From Minwuia sp048007105 (GTDB lineage: Bacteria; Pseudomonadota; Alphaproteobacteria; Minwuiales; Minwuiaceae), in contig NZ_CP180352.1 in NCBI RefSeq assembly GCF_048007105.1, forward strand, positions 868,001 to 932,000: DNA of 64,000 nucleotides, written 5' to 3'. The translations under genes were made by a program, and so were the position numbers. The notes under the pieces were generated by a model, which saw only the letters and a list, made by a program, of their open reading frames with translations, did not search any database and had not been told where the DNA came from. Below, piece by piece: positions 43,049 to 52,357 of this stretch (the first letter of the stretch is position 1; each line of letters begins with the position of its first letter).

Positions 43049-43909
43049 ATGACCGACGCCGACACGAGGGAACTGCTGGTCCGGATCGCCGATGCGCTGG
43101 AGCGGATCGCGCCGCCGCCGCTGGGCGAACTGGATATCGAGGCGGCTTCGGCCTTCGTCTGGAGCGCCGAGAGCGCCAGCCTGATTCCGGTGCCGCAGGT
43201 CAACCACGTCGAGATGGGCCTGCTGCAGGGCATCGACCATGTGCGCGCCATCCTGACCGACAACACGCGCCGCTTCGCCAGCGGCCACCCGGCCAACAAC
43301 GCCCTGCTCTGGGGCGCGCGCGGCATGGGCAAGAGCTCGCTGGTCAAGGCGGCGCACGCCACGGTCAATGCCGAGACCGAGGGGCGGCTGGTGCTGATCG
43401 AGATCCACCGCGAGGACATCCACACCCTGCCACGCCTGCTCGGCCTGCTGAAGCGCCACGCCGACGCCCGCTTCATCCTGTTCTGCGACGACCTCTCCTT
43501 CGATCATGACGACACCGCCTACAAGTCGCTCAAGGCGGTGCTGGAGGGCGGCATCGAGGGCCGGCCGGCCAATGTCATCTTCTACGCCACCTCGAACCGG
43601 CGTCACCTGATGCCCCGCGACATGGTGGAGAACGAGCGCTCGACCGCGATCAACCCCTCCGAGGCCGTCGAGGAGAAGGTCTCGCTGTCGGACCGCTTCG
43701 GGCTCTGGCTCGGCTTCCATTCCTGCAGCCAGCAGGACTATCTCGCCATGGTCCGCGGCTATTGCGAGCGCTACGGGCTGACGATCTCCGAGGACGACAT
43801 GAAGGCCGAATCGCTCGAATGGGCGACCACCCGCGGCTCCCGCTCCGGGCGCGTGGCCTGGCAGTACATCCAGGACCTCGCCGGCCGCCAGGGCAAGCCG
43901 CTGGACTGA
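43049..43909 (+). CDS. DUF815 family AAA+ ATPase
   Basis: 286 aa. Walker A is GARGMGKSS (about residues 89-97), Walker B FILFCDDLSF, and the sensor-like NVIFYATSNRRHLMPRD plus the FGLWLGFHSCSQQDYLAMV segment are the DUF815 signature. It is a cytosolic ATPase of unknown client in many proteobacteria. It follows aroA by 18 bp. Confidence 0.92.
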   Translation: MTDADTRELLVRIADALERIAPPPLGELDIEAASAFVWSAESASLIPVPQVNHVEMGLLQGIDHVRAILTDNTRRFASGHPANNALLWGARGMGKSSLVKAAHATVNAETEGRLVLIEIHREDIHTLPRLLGLLKRHADARFILFCDDLSFDHDDTAYKSLKAVLEGGIEGRPANVIFYATSNRRHLMPRDMVENERSTAINPSEAVEEKVSLSDRFGLWLGFHSCSQQDYLAMVRGYCERYGLTISEDDMKAESLEWATTRGSRSGRVAWQYIQDLAGRQGKPLD

Positions 43910-43928
43910 GGTCCTGACATTGCTCATC

Positions 43929-44015
43929 CGTCATGCCGGGCTTGACCCGGCATCCGGTCGACCCATCAACTGGCGGCGAAGCCGCTCCGGACCCCGGCTC
44001 ATGGCCGGGGTGACG
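43929..44015. repeat. GTCATGCCGGGCTTGACC-type double palindrome
   Basis: Left hairpin GTCATGCCGGGCTTGACCCG then GCATCC; right hairpin GGACCCCGGCTCATGGCCGG then GGTGAC. The outer TGTCAY/GTGACG ends make the unit symmetric. It fills most of the gap between the DUF815 gene and dapE. Confidence 0.7.
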
Positions 44016-44075
44016 TCTGTGCGGAGCGGATGCCATAGAGTGTTCTGCAAACGATGAAATGAACAAGGCCGACCG

Positions 44076-45215
44076 ATGACCGATGCGCTGGAACTCGCCC
44101 GCGACCTGATCCGCTGCCCCTCGGTGACGCCCGAGGAGGGCGGCGCGCTGACCTGCCTGGAGGGCGCGCTGAAGCCGCTGGGCTTCACCTGTCACCGGCT
44201 GACCTTCTCCGACGATGACACGCCGGACGTGGAGAACCTCTACGCCCGCTACGGCACGGAAGGCCCCGTCTTCTGCTTCGCCGGCCACACCGACGTGGTC
44301 CCGGTGGGCGACGCCGATGCGTGGGCGTTCGATCCCTTCGGGGCCGAGATCCATGACGGCTATCTCTACGGACGCGGCGCGGTGGACATGAAGACCGCCA
44401 TCGCCTGCATGGCCGAGGCCAGCGCGCGCGTGATCGCCGACGGCATCGACGGCTCCATCGCCTTCCTGATCACCGGCGACGAGGAAGGCCCGGCGATCAA
44501 CGGCACCGTGAAGGTGCTGGACTGGATGGCTGAGAACGGCGAGCGCATCGACGCCTGCCTTGTCGGCGAGCCGACCAACCCGATGGTGCTGGGCGAGATG
44601 GCCAAGATCGGCCGCCGCGGCTCCTTCTCCGGCCATCTGGTCGTCACCGGCCAGCAGGGCCATGTCGCCTACCCGCATCTGGCCGACAACCCGCTGCCGC
44701 GGCTGGTGAAGATGCTCGACAACATCGCCGGGCTGCAGCTGGACGGGGGCACCGACCATTTCCAGCCGTCGAACCTGGAAATCACCACCATCGATGTCGG
44801 CAACGCGGCCTCCAACGTCATCCCGGCCCGCGGCGAGGCCCGTTTCAACGTCCGCTACAATACCGAGCAGGACGCGGCCGGCCTGGAGGCGAAGATCCGC
44901 GCGGCCTGCGACTCGGTCGGCGGGTACTACACGCTGACCGTGCGCAATTCGGGCGATCCGTTCCTGACCGCGCCGGGGGATCTGACCGCCATGCTGGAAG
45001 CCGCCATCGGCTCGGAACTGAAGGTCGATCCCGATCTCTCGACCACGGGCGGCACTTCGGACGCGCGCTTCATCAAGAATGCCTGCCCCGTGGTCGAGTT
45101 CGGCCTGATCAGCCAGACCATGCACAAGGTCGACGAGTGCTGCGCCGTCGAGAACATCCCGAAACTGACTGCGATCTACGAACGGGTGCTGAGAAGCTTC
45201 TTTTCCGGAACCTGA
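44076..45215 (+). CDS. dapE: succinyl-diaminopimelate desuccinylase
   Basis: 379 aa, the normal size. M20 peptidase family with the two-zinc site: AGHTDVVPVGD (His, and Asp following), YGRGAVDMK (Asp), TGDEEGPAING (Glu-Glu), GEPTNPM and STTGGTSDARF. It yields LL-diaminopimelate for lysine and peptidoglycan. Start ATG 44076; upstream gap holds a repeat. Its usual partner dapD is not in the window. Confidence 0.96.
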   Translation: MTDALELARDLIRCPSVTPEEGGALTCLEGALKPLGFTCHRLTFSDDDTPDVENLYARYGTEGPVFCFAGHTDVVPVGDADAWAFDPFGAEIHDGYLYGRGAVDMKTAIACMAEASARVIADGIDGSIAFLITGDEEGPAINGTVKVLDWMAENGERIDACLVGEPTNPMVLGEMAKIGRRGSFSGHLVVTGQQGHVAYPHLADNPLPRLVKMLDNIAGLQLDGGTDHFQPSNLEITTIDVGNAASNVIPARGEARFNVRYNTEQDAAGLEAKIRAACDSVGGYYTLTVRNSGDPFLTAPGDLTAMLEAAIGSELKVDPDLSTTGGTSDARFIKNACPVVEFGLISQTMHKVDECCAVENIPKLTAIYERVLRSFFSGT

Positions 45216-45292
45216 CCGGGCGGCGCTGGCGAAGCCGGACGACGGCACCTATCTGTTGGCGCGTCCGTCCCCTGCATCTTCCCGGAGCGATC

Positions 45293-46168
45293 ATGAACCC
45301 CATCAGCCAGACCGGTGAAGACACGAACTGGCTGACGCGCACGCGCGGGCGGGTTCGCACTCTGGTCGAGAACCCGACCTTCGAACGCGCGATCCTGGTG
45401 ATCATCTGCCTGAACGCGGTCACGCTGGGGCTGGAGACCTCGCCCTCGGCGATGGCGGCTGCGGGACCGCTGATCCTGTTCCTGGACGGGGCGGCGCTGA
45501 CGGTCTTCGTCGTCGAGATCGCCCTGAAGCTGTTCGCCTATGGCCGCGGCTTCTTCCGCAATGGCTGGAACCTTTTCGATCTGGCGGTCGTGGGCATTGC
45601 GCTGGTCCCGTCCGAGGGCGGCCTGTCGGTGCTGCGGGCGCTGCGCATCCTGCGCGCCCTGCGGCTGGTCTCGGGCATCCCCAGCATGCGCAAGGTGGTG
45701 CAGGGGCTGTTCAAGGCGATTCCGGGCATGGGCTCGATCATCGCCCTGCTGGTGCTCGTCTTCTACATCTGTGCGGTCATCGCGACGAAGCTGTTCAAGA
45801 ACGACTTCCCGGAATGGTTCGGCGATCTCGGCGCGTCCGCCTACAGCCTGTTCCAGATCATGACGCTGGAAAGCTGGTCCATGGGCATCGTCCGCCCGGT
45901 GATGGAGCAGTATCCCTACGCCTGGATCTTCTTCGTCACCTTCATCCTGTTGACCAGCTTCACCGTTCTGAACCTGTTCATCGCCGTCATCGTCAACGCC
46001 ATGCAGTCCCAGCACGAGGCCGAACTGCGCGAGGCGGAGAGCACCGCCCATGACGAGCGGGTCCGGATGCTGGAGGAGCTGGTGGCGCTGCGTCAGGACG
46101 TGGCGCGTCTGGCCGAGCGTCTGCCGGCGCCTGGCGGCGGCGAAGGTGAATCTGCAAAGCCGGGCTGA
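45293..46168 (+). CDS. bacterial voltage-gated sodium channel (NaChBac/NavAb family)
   Basis: 291 aa from ATG 45293. One six-helix domain: S1 about 33-50, S2 about 62-82, S3 about 92-106, S4 with four spaced arginines (R115, R118, R121, R124), S5 about 148-168, then the pore and S6 (about 210-236). The selectivity filter TLESWSM (191-197) is identical to NavAb, so Na+ selectivity is expected. A C-terminal coiled coil (about 240-276) would hold the tetramer. The next gene converges on it with 6 bp between stops. Confidence 0.93.
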   Translation: MNPISQTGEDTNWLTRTRGRVRTLVENPTFERAILVIICLNAVTLGLETSPSAMAAAGPLILFLDGAALTVFVVEIALKLFAYGRGFFRNGWNLFDLAVVGIALVPSEGGLSVLRALRILRALRLVSGIPSMRKVVQGLFKAIPGMGSIIALLVLVFYICAVIATKLFKNDFPEWFGDLGASAYSLFQIMTLESWSMGIVRPVMEQYPYAWIFFVTFILLTSFTVLNLFIAVIVNAMQSQHEAELREAESTAHDERVRMLEELVALRQDVARLAERLPAPGGGEGESAKPG

Positions 46169-46174
46169 GCGCCG

Positions 46175-47122
46175 TCAGGTCCCCATCAGCGCGAACAGCG
46201 CCGAGACCGTGACCACCGAGAACCCAGTGCCGATCAGGATCGCGCTGGCCGACCGCTGGGTGTAGGTGCCGTAGTAGCGGGCCAGCAGGAAGGCGTTCAC
46301 GCCGCAGGGCATGGCCGCGTTGATGGTCGCCACCGTGACCCAGAGCGGGTCGTTGTCGAAGACATGGGCGGTGAAGACCCAGACGAGGAAGGGCAGCCCG
46401 GCGAGCTTCAACGCCACCAGCGTCAGGCTTTCCTTGATGTCGCCGGCGATGGAGAAGCGGGTCAGCGACGCGCCGAGCGCGCAGAGCGCGGCCGGGGTCG
46501 CGGCGCTGGAGAGCATGTCGACGAGCCTGTCGAGCACCACCGGCAGGGTCCATCCGGTCATGCCGAAGACCAGCCCCGCCAGCATGCCCAGAATCACCGG
46601 GTGCACGGCCAGACTTTTCACAGAATTGAAGAGGATCAGGACCGGGCTGCGGCGCTGGCTGGCGTCGCCGCGCATCGATTCGGTGATGATGGTCGCCAGT
46701 GGAATCAGGATCATCGGGTGGAAGGTGACGATCATCAGCAGCGGCAGCATCCCGTCGTCGCCGAACGCTGTGTAGATCAGCGGGATGCCCATCAGCACCG
46801 TGTTGGAGAAGCTGGCGGTCATGCCCGCCAGCCCCAGTTCGACACTGGGGTTCCGGAAGACGAAGCGGCTGACCCCCATGGTCAGCCCGAAATGCAGCAG
46901 CGTCGCCGCGAAATAGCCGAGCACGATGGACCATTCGATCCCGCCCTCGGGCAGGCCGCGGCCGAAGAGACGGAACAGCAGGGCGGGAATGGCGGCGTAG
47001 AAGACGAAGCTCGTCAGCGCCTGGATGCCGGCCTCACCGGCCAGCAGCGGCGACTTGCCCAGCGCGTAGCCGATGGCGATCAGCGCAAAGACCGGAAAGA
47101 CGACCTCGAAGACCGCGCCCAT
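46175..47122 (-). CDS. AEC (auxin efflux carrier) family transporter
   Basis: 315 aa, ten predicted membrane helices in two five-helix halves. N-terminal VVFPVFALIAIGYALGKSPL and the conserved NTVLMGIPLIYTAFG (with the helix-breaking proline) identify the AEC family, which exports or imports small organic acids. Substrate unknown. Alone on the minus strand; convergent with the sodium channel gene. Confidence 0.9.
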   Translation of the reverse strand: MGAVFEVVFPVFALIAIGYALGKSPLLAGEAGIQALTSFVFYAAIPALLFRLFGRGLPEGGIEWSIVLGYFAATLLHFGLTMGVSRFVFRNPSVELGLAGMTASFSNTVLMGIPLIYTAFGDDGMLPLLMIVTFHPMILIPLATIITESMRGDASQRRSPVLILFNSVKSLAVHPVILGMLAGLVFGMTGWTLPVVLDRLVDMLSSAATPAALCALGASLTRFSIAGDIKESLTLVALKLAGLPFLVWVFTAHVFDNDPLWVTVATINAAMPCGVNAFLLARYYGTYTQRSASAILIGTGFSVVTVSALFALMGT

Positions 47123-47183
47123 TCAGAAACCGCCCGTTTGGGGATGGATGGGTCGGCATGCAGCGCAGCATGTGGCGGCAACG

Positions 47184-47322
47184 CCTTCCTTCCCCCTTGA
47201 GGGGGGAAGGTCAGGATGGGGGTGGTTCGGCGAAGCCGAAATTGCGGCCTGGCAGCAGCCGGAAGCCTTTGGCTGCGCCCCCCATCGACCGCTTCGCGGC
47301 CACTTCCCCCTCAAGGGGGGAA
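47184..47322. repeat. dispersed inverted repeat, family A copy 3
   Basis: Left arm CCTTCCTTCCCCCTTGAGGG then GGGAAGG; right arm CCACTTCCCCCTCAAGGGGG then GAAG. With the next entry it accounts for nearly the whole 341 bp gap between the AEC gene and the enoyl-CoA hydratase; no gene seen. Confidence 0.75.
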
Positions 47323-47389
47323 GCAAGGGTGCTGCGAATGCTGCGATGGCGGCTCGCATATCGTGTCCGGACCCCTCTTATTTTCCGTC

Positions 47390-47454
47390 TTCGGGCTTGA
47401 CCCGAGGACCTCCGGCACAGGCCTCGCCAGGGCCCTCGGGTCAAGCCCGAGGGC
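47390..47454. repeat. palindromic repeat, D-like arms
   Basis: CTTCGGGCTTGACCCGAGGA and GGCCCTCGGGTCAAGCCCGA face each other across a 20 bp centre (CCTCCGGCACAGGCCTCGCC). The arms match family D but the centre differs. Confidence 0.7.
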
Positions 47455-47463
47455 GAAAGAATG

Positions 47464-48237
47464 TCAGTCCTTGCGCAGGAATCTGGACAGGTAGGCCCGC
47501 GGCTCCGGCCCGGAATGGCTCTCCTCGAAGGCGTCGATGGCGGCGCGGATGGCGGCGTCGATGGGCAGGTTCTCCCACGACCGCAGCAGCCGCTTCTGGA
47601 TGCGCACGGCCTGCGGGCCCGAGGACAGGATGGAGCCGAGCCAGGCGTCGACCTGCTCGTCGATCCCGCCCTTCGGCGTGACCTTCTGCACCAGGCCGCA
47701 CGTCAGCGCCTCCTGCGCGTCGATCATGTCGCCGGTCAGCAGGATCTCGGCGGCCTTGCCCCAGCCCATGATCTTCGGCAGCAGCACCGCCTCGATGACG
47801 CTGGGCATGCCGACGCGGACCTCGGGCATGCCGAGTTTCGTGTCTTCCGTGCAGACGCGCATGTCGCAGGCCGCCACCAGCTCCAGCCCGGCGCCCAGGC
47901 AGTAGCCGTCGATCCGCGCGATCACCGGCACCGGCAGCATGCGCACCTGATTGATGGCGCGGTGCAGGTTGGTGATGAAGTCCCGTGCGGTCTGGGCGTC
48001 CATCTCGGCCATCTCGTTGATGTCCGCGCCACCGACGAAGGCCTTGCCGCCCGCTGCCGCCAGCACGACGGCGCGCAGGTCCTTGTCCTTCGACAGCGCA
48101 TAGGCCGCCTTGCGCAGTTCCCGGTTCATCTCGCTGGACATGGCGTTCAGCTTGTCCGGCCGGTTCAGCGTGATGCGCGCGATCTCGCCGCCCGGCCGCA
48201 CTTCGTGCTCAACCAGAATGGTCTTGTAGTCGGTCAT
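47464..48237 (-). CDS. enoyl-CoA hydratase/isomerase family protein
   Basis: 257 aa from ATG 48237 (MTDYKTILVEHEVRPGGEIA); a longer frame to 48282 lacks similarity. Crotonase fold: ITLNRPDKLNAMSSEM, oxyanion-hole AFVGGADINEMAEMDAQT and GYCLGAGLELVAACDMRVCT with the second catalytic segment KLGMPEVRVGMPSVIEAVLL. Glu residues of the two-Glu hydratase mechanism appear partly kept (one at EVRVG), so hydratase versus isomerase is open. Probably works with the acyl-CoA dehydrogenases encoded just upstream on the same strand. Confidence 0.9.
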   Translation of the reverse strand: MTDYKTILVEHEVRPGGEIARITLNRPDKLNAMSSEMNRELRKAAYALSKDKDLRAVVLAAAGGKAFVGGADINEMAEMDAQTARDFITNLHRAINQVRMLPVPVIARIDGYCLGAGLELVAACDMRVCTEDTKLGMPEVRVGMPSVIEAVLLPKIMGWGKAAEILLTGDMIDAQEALTCGLVQKVTPKGGIDEQVDAWLGSILSSGPQAVRIQKRLLRSWENLPIDAAIRAAIDAFEESHSGPEPRAYLSRFLRKD

Positions 48238-48315
48238 GGCCGTTCTTCCCCTCATGCCGCACGCCATGGCGGCCCCGGACATGATCCGTGGCGCCGTGAC
48301 GCGCGTTGTTCCAGG

Positions 48316-48341
48316 ACCCCCGGGTCAGGCCCGGGGGCTGC
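48316..48341. repeat. single palindromic arm, family D type
   Basis: GACCCCCGGGTCAGGCCCGG followed by GGGC: a lone hairpin of the kind used in family D, between the dehydrogenase and hydratase genes. Confidence 0.55.
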
Positions 48342-48350
48342 AGATAGATG

Positions 48351-49388
48351 TCAGCCCGTGATGTCGGGCCAGAAATTGTCGGCACCGCGGCTGACCGTGC
48401 GTTCGCCCAGCTTCTTCCACCAGAACCGCTGACCGCCGAACTCCGACCGCCACGACCAGAGCCGCCGTGTCGCGAAGTGCAGGCTGTGTTCGTAGGTGAA
48501 GCCGATGGCGCCGTGGGTCTGGTGGCCGACCGAGGCGGCGATACCGGCGGCCTCCGAGGCGCGGGCCTTGGCGGCGGCGATCAGGTATTCGGCGGGCTGG
48601 CCCTCGTCCAGCGCCGCGAATGGCGCCTCGGCGATGACGGCGGAGGCCGCGGCCTCGCCGGCGCAGCGCGCCAGCTCCTGCTGGATCGCCTGGAACTTGC
48701 CGATGGGGCGGCCGAACTGGGTGCGTTCGTTGGCGTACTGCACCGCCTGCTGCAGCACCTTCTCCAGCGCGCCGGCAAGCTGCGCCGCCCGCACCATGGC
48801 GCCGTAAAGCATGATGCCGTCGGCGGGCACGTCGTTCGGCAGCGGCTTCATGTCGACCGCTGCGCCCGACAGGGTGACGTCGTTGCGGGGCTCCTTGGCG
48901 ACGTTCTCGCCGGACGCGATCTCCGCCTGCGACAGGTCCAGCAGGCCGATCTTCGGCCCGGCCCCGTTTTCGGCGATGACGACCGCGTTCGCCGCCTTCG
49001 ACGCCCAGGGCACGCGCGCCGCGGTGCCCGACAGCTTGCCGCCGTCCAGCGTCAGCGAACCGCGCCCGTCGATCACCGTGACCGCGCCGTCGGGCACGTC
49101 GAGGCCGGATTTCTCGGCCAGCCAGGTCGCCAGGATGGTCTCGCCCAGCGGCAGCGGGGCGCAGTGATAGCCCTGCGCGAACAGCAGCACATGGGCGTCG
49201 CGCCACTCGCCGCCGACGCCGCCCTTCTCCTCGGAGACCAGCGGCCGGGTCAGGCCCTGGGCCTCGACCTCGTCCCAGAGGCCGTCCGCGCCGCCCGAGG
49301 TGTCGAACTCGGTCAGCAGTTCCTTGGTCACGCGGTCGCCGAAGAGGCCGTTGACGCTGTCGGTCAGGATGTTCCGCAGTTCGCTCAT
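48351..49388 (-). CDS. acyl-CoA dehydrogenase-like protein, smaller subunit type
   Basis: 345 aa from ATG 49388, overlapping the previous stop (ATGA). Acyl-CoA dehydrogenase fold is seen in the C-terminal half (YANERTQFGRPIGKFQAIQQ; QTHGAIGFTYEHSLHFATRR), but the N-terminal half is divergent and the FAD-contacting blocks of the classical enzyme are weak. Paired with the following (upstream) full-length dehydrogenase, it resembles the two-subunit enzymes of the FadE26-29 type used for bulky CoA esters such as steroid or ring-cleavage acids. Substrate not determinable. Confidence 0.85.
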   Translation of the reverse strand: MSELRNILTDSVNGLFGDRVTKELLTEFDTSGGADGLWDEVEAQGLTRPLVSEEKGGVGGEWRDAHVLLFAQGYHCAPLPLGETILATWLAEKSGLDVPDGAVTVIDGRGSLTLDGGKLSGTAARVPWASKAANAVVIAENGAGPKIGLLDLSQAEIASGENVAKEPRNDVTLSGAAVDMKPLPNDVPADGIMLYGAMVRAAQLAGALEKVLQQAVQYANERTQFGRPIGKFQAIQQELARCAGEAAASAVIAEAPFAALDEGQPAEYLIAAAKARASEAAGIAASVGHQTHGAIGFTYEHSLHFATRRLWSWRSEFGGQRFWWKKLGERTVSRGADNFWPDITG

Positions 49389-50533
49389 CGGAGGCCGAGC
49401 CCCCGTGCGATGATGCCGCGCAGGATCTCGCGCGTGCCGCCGCGCAGGCTGAAGGACGGGGCTTCCTGCATCAGGAAGGCCAGGACCTCCTGGAAGTCGG
49501 TACCGTCCATCAGGGTCGGCTCGTCCTCGAACAGGCGCTGGGCGATCTCGGGCAGGGACTGCTCGAAGACGCCGCCGACATCCTTCACCACGCTGGCCTC
49601 CAGCGCCGGGTTCTCGCCGCGCTGCAGCTTGCCGGCGACGGCCAGCGACATGCGCCGCAGCGTCATGACATGCGCGGTCATGCGGCCGAGTTCCTCGTTC
49701 AGCGAAGGGTCGTCGCGGTCCTTGGCCAGCCGGATCATCTCGATGATCAGCTGGATGCAGGAGAGATAGCGCTCCGGTCCGCTGCGCTCGAAGGCGAGCT
49801 CGGACGTCACCTGCTTCCAGCCATTGCCGACCTTGCCGACGACGCGGGTGTCGGGGACGAAGACCTCGTCGAAGACGCATTCGTTGAAGTGGTGCTGGCC
49901 GGCCAGGTTGATGATCGGCCGGATGGTCAGCCCGTCCGACTTCATGTCGATCAGGAACTGGGTCAGACCCTCATGCTTCTTCTCGGGATTGGCCTCGTTG
50001 CGGAACAGGCCGATCATGTAGTCGGCCTCGTGCGCGCCAGAGGTCCAGACCTTGGTGCCCGACAGCTTCCAGCCGCCATCGACCTTTTCGGCCTTCGAAC
50101 GGGTTGCGGCAAGGTCGGAGCCGCTGTCCGGCTCCGACATGCCGATGCAGAAGCTCATTTCGCCCGCGGCGATCTTCGGCAGGAAGAATTCGCGCTGCTC
50201 ATCGGTGCCGACGGAGATGATCATCGGCCCGGACTGGCGGTCGGCGATCCAGTGCGCGGCGACCGGCGCGCCGGCGGCCAGCAGTTCCTCGCTCAGAACG
50301 TAGCGCTCCAGGAAGGTGCGCTCCTGCCCGCCAAACTGCTTCGGCCAGGTCATGCCGATCCAGCCCTTCCGGCCCAGCTTGCGCGAGAATTCGGCGTCAC
50401 GGCCCATCCAGTTGAAGGCGCGGTCCACCGGCCGCATGTCCGCCATCGCCTCGTCGAGGAAGTCGCGCACTTCCTGGCGCAGCTGCTCCGCCTCGGGCGG
50501 CAGGGTCAGCGGCTCGAAATTGAAGAATCCCAT
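49385..50533 (-). CDS. acyl-CoA dehydrogenase
   Basis: 382 aa. Flavin-binding block FCIGMSEPDSGSDLAATRSK and the WKLSGTKVWTSGAHEADYMI segment are classic; the C-terminus (LMQEAPSFSLRGGTREILRG) has the usual FAD/CoA region. The classical catalytic Glu near residue 245 is not obvious in this alignment by eye. First gene of the minus-strand pair, 141 bp divergent from the ThDP-enzyme gene. Confidence 0.9.
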   Translation of the reverse strand: MGFFNFEPLTLPPEAEQLRQEVRDFLDEAMADMRPVDRAFNWMGRDAEFSRKLGRKGWIGMTWPKQFGGQERTFLERYVLSEELLAAGAPVAAHWIADRQSGPMIISVGTDEQREFFLPKIAAGEMSFCIGMSEPDSGSDLAATRSKAEKVDGGWKLSGTKVWTSGAHEADYMIGLFRNEANPEKKHEGLTQFLIDMKSDGLTIRPIINLAGQHHFNECVFDEVFVPDTRVVGKVGNGWKQVTSELAFERSGPERYLSCIQLIIEMIRLAKDRDDPSLNEELGRMTAHVMTLRRMSLAVAGKLQRGENPALEASVVKDVGGVFEQSLPEIAQRLFEDEPTLMDGTDFQEVLAFLMQEAPSFSLRGGTREILRGIIARGLGLR

Positions 50534-50674
50534 CCGGTCGGTCCTTTCGTCTCCCCGGCCGCCAAACTACCAGCGGGCGGGCCGGAATCAATCACCCCCC
50601 GCTGCGGGTCTGCCTTGCCAGCGCGCGGGGATGCCCATAGCGTCGCGAGGCATACGACCGCGGGGGAGGGACGG

Positions 50675-52345
50675 ATGAGCAAGAGCAATCGGCGCACGGG
50701 CGGGCAGCTGCTGGTCGACGCGCTGGCGCATCACGGCGCGGACCTGGCCTTCTGCGTGCCGGGCGAGAGCTATCTGGCGGCGCTGGACGCGCTGCACGAC
50801 ACGCCGCAGATCCGGCTGATCACCTGCCGTCAGGAAGGCGGTGTGACCATGATGGCCGACGCCTACGCCAAGCTGACCGGCAAGCCCGGCATCGCCTTCG
50901 TCACCCGCGGTCCCGGCGCCACCAACGCCACGCCGGGCCTGCACATCGCCCATCAGGACAGCTCGCCCATCATCCTGTTCATCGGCCAGGTCGCCCGCGA
51001 CCAGTCGGAGCGGGAGGCATTCCAGGAGCTCGACTACCGCCGCTTCCTCAGCCAGCTGACCAAGTGGACCGGCGAGCTGGAGGATGCCGGCCGCGCGACG
51101 GAGTTCGTCAGCCACGCCTTCCACACCGCCGCGGGCGGGCGGCCCGGCCCGGTAGCGATCTCGCTGCCCGAGGACATGCTGCGCGACCGCGCCGAGGGTG
51201 CGCTGGGCACGCCCTATCACGCGCCGGAATACGGTCCGGTGGTCGAGGATCTGACGCGCTTCGAGATCATGGTCGCCGGCGCCGAGCGCCCGGTGATCAT
51301 CGTCGGCGGCGGGCGCTGGTCGGAGGAGACGGGCAAGAAGATCTCGAAGTTCGCCGAGGCCAACGACATCCCGCTGATGACCTCCTTCCGCTGCCAGGAT
51401 TTCGTCGACAATACCGGCCCGGCCTATGCCGGCGTCGCGGGCATCGCGCCGGACCCGAAGCTGGTGGAGCGCATCAAGACCGCCGATCTGGTGATCGTGG
51501 TGGGCGCGCGCATGGGCGAGATGACCAGCGGCCGCTATTCCTACCTCGCCATCCCGCGCCCGCAGCAGCGGCTGATCCACGTCCATTCGGACCCGGAGGA
51601 GATCGGCCGCGTCTATCAGGCGGATCTGGGGCTGGTGGCGACTCCGGCGGGCTTCGCCGGCGCGGTCGAGAACATCGTCGTGCGCAAGAACAAGGGCGTG
51701 GCGAAGGCCGCCCACAAGCGCTACCTCGAATTCACCGAGCCGACAAAGATGGACGGGCCGGTACAGCTGGCCGAGATCGTCCACCACATCACCGAGAAGC
51801 TGCCGCCCGACACCATCGTCACCAATGGCGGCGGCAACGCCACGCTCTGGGTCCACCGCTTCATGCGCCACAAGCGCTACCGCACGCAGCTCGCGCCGAC
51901 TTCGGGCTCGATGGGCTATGGCGTGCCCTCGGCGGTCGCGGCCAAGCTGGTGCATCCGGAACGGCACGTGATCAGCTTCTCCGGCGATGGCTGTTTCATG
52001 ATGAACGGCCAGGAATTCGCCACCGCGGCGCAGTACGACCTGCCCATCGTCTTCATTGTCGTGAACAACGCGATGTACGGCACCATCCGCATGCATCAGG
52101 AACGCGACTACACCGGCCGCAAGATCGCCACCGACCTGAAGAACCCGAACTTCGCGAAACTGGCCGAGGCCTATGACTGCTACGGCGCGGTGATCAAGAA
52201 GACGAAGGACTTCTATCCGGCGCTGGAGAAGGCGCTGGACCAGCCGGGGCCGAGCATCCTGGAGATCCGCATCGACCCGGAAGTCCTGACCCCCACCGCC
52301 ACCATCGCCAGCCTCGCCGAGGCGGCGAAGAAGAAGAAGGGCTGA
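50675..52345 (+). CDS. thiamine-diphosphate-dependent enzyme, acetolactate-synthase-like
   Basis: 556 aa from ATG 50675 with GGGAGGG upstream. Three ThDP domains: PYR with the catalytic Glu (CRQEGGVTMMADAYAKLTGK), central TH3 (about 195-330) and PP with GDGCFMMNGQEFATAAQYDL … VNNAMYGT (ThDP/Mg motif). The quinone/FAD-binding and branched-chain hallmarks of true IlvB are not complete, so it could be an oxalyl-, benzoylformate- or sulfopyruvate-decarboxylase-like relative. It faces the acyl-CoA dehydrogenases; shared use is unproven. Confidence 0.85.
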   Translation: MSKSNRRTGGQLLVDALAHHGADLAFCVPGESYLAALDALHDTPQIRLITCRQEGGVTMMADAYAKLTGKPGIAFVTRGPGATNATPGLHIAHQDSSPIILFIGQVARDQSEREAFQELDYRRFLSQLTKWTGELEDAGRATEFVSHAFHTAAGGRPGPVAISLPEDMLRDRAEGALGTPYHAPEYGPVVEDLTRFEIMVAGAERPVIIVGGGRWSEETGKKISKFAEANDIPLMTSFRCQDFVDNTGPAYAGVAGIAPDPKLVERIKTADLVIVVGARMGEMTSGRYSYLAIPRPQQRLIHVHSDPEEIGRVYQADLGLVATPAGFAGAVENIVVRKNKGVAKAAHKRYLEFTEPTKMDGPVQLAEIVHHITEKLPPDTIVTNGGGNATLWVHRFMRHKRYRTQLAPTSGSMGYGVPSAVAAKLVHPERHVISFSGDGCFMMNGQEFATAAQYDLPIVFIVVNNAMYGTIRMHQERDYTGRKIATDLKNPNFAKLAEAYDCYGAVIKKTKDFYPALEKALDQPGPSILEIRIDPEVLTPTATIASLAEAAKKKKG

Positions 52346-52357
52346 GGCAACTCACTG

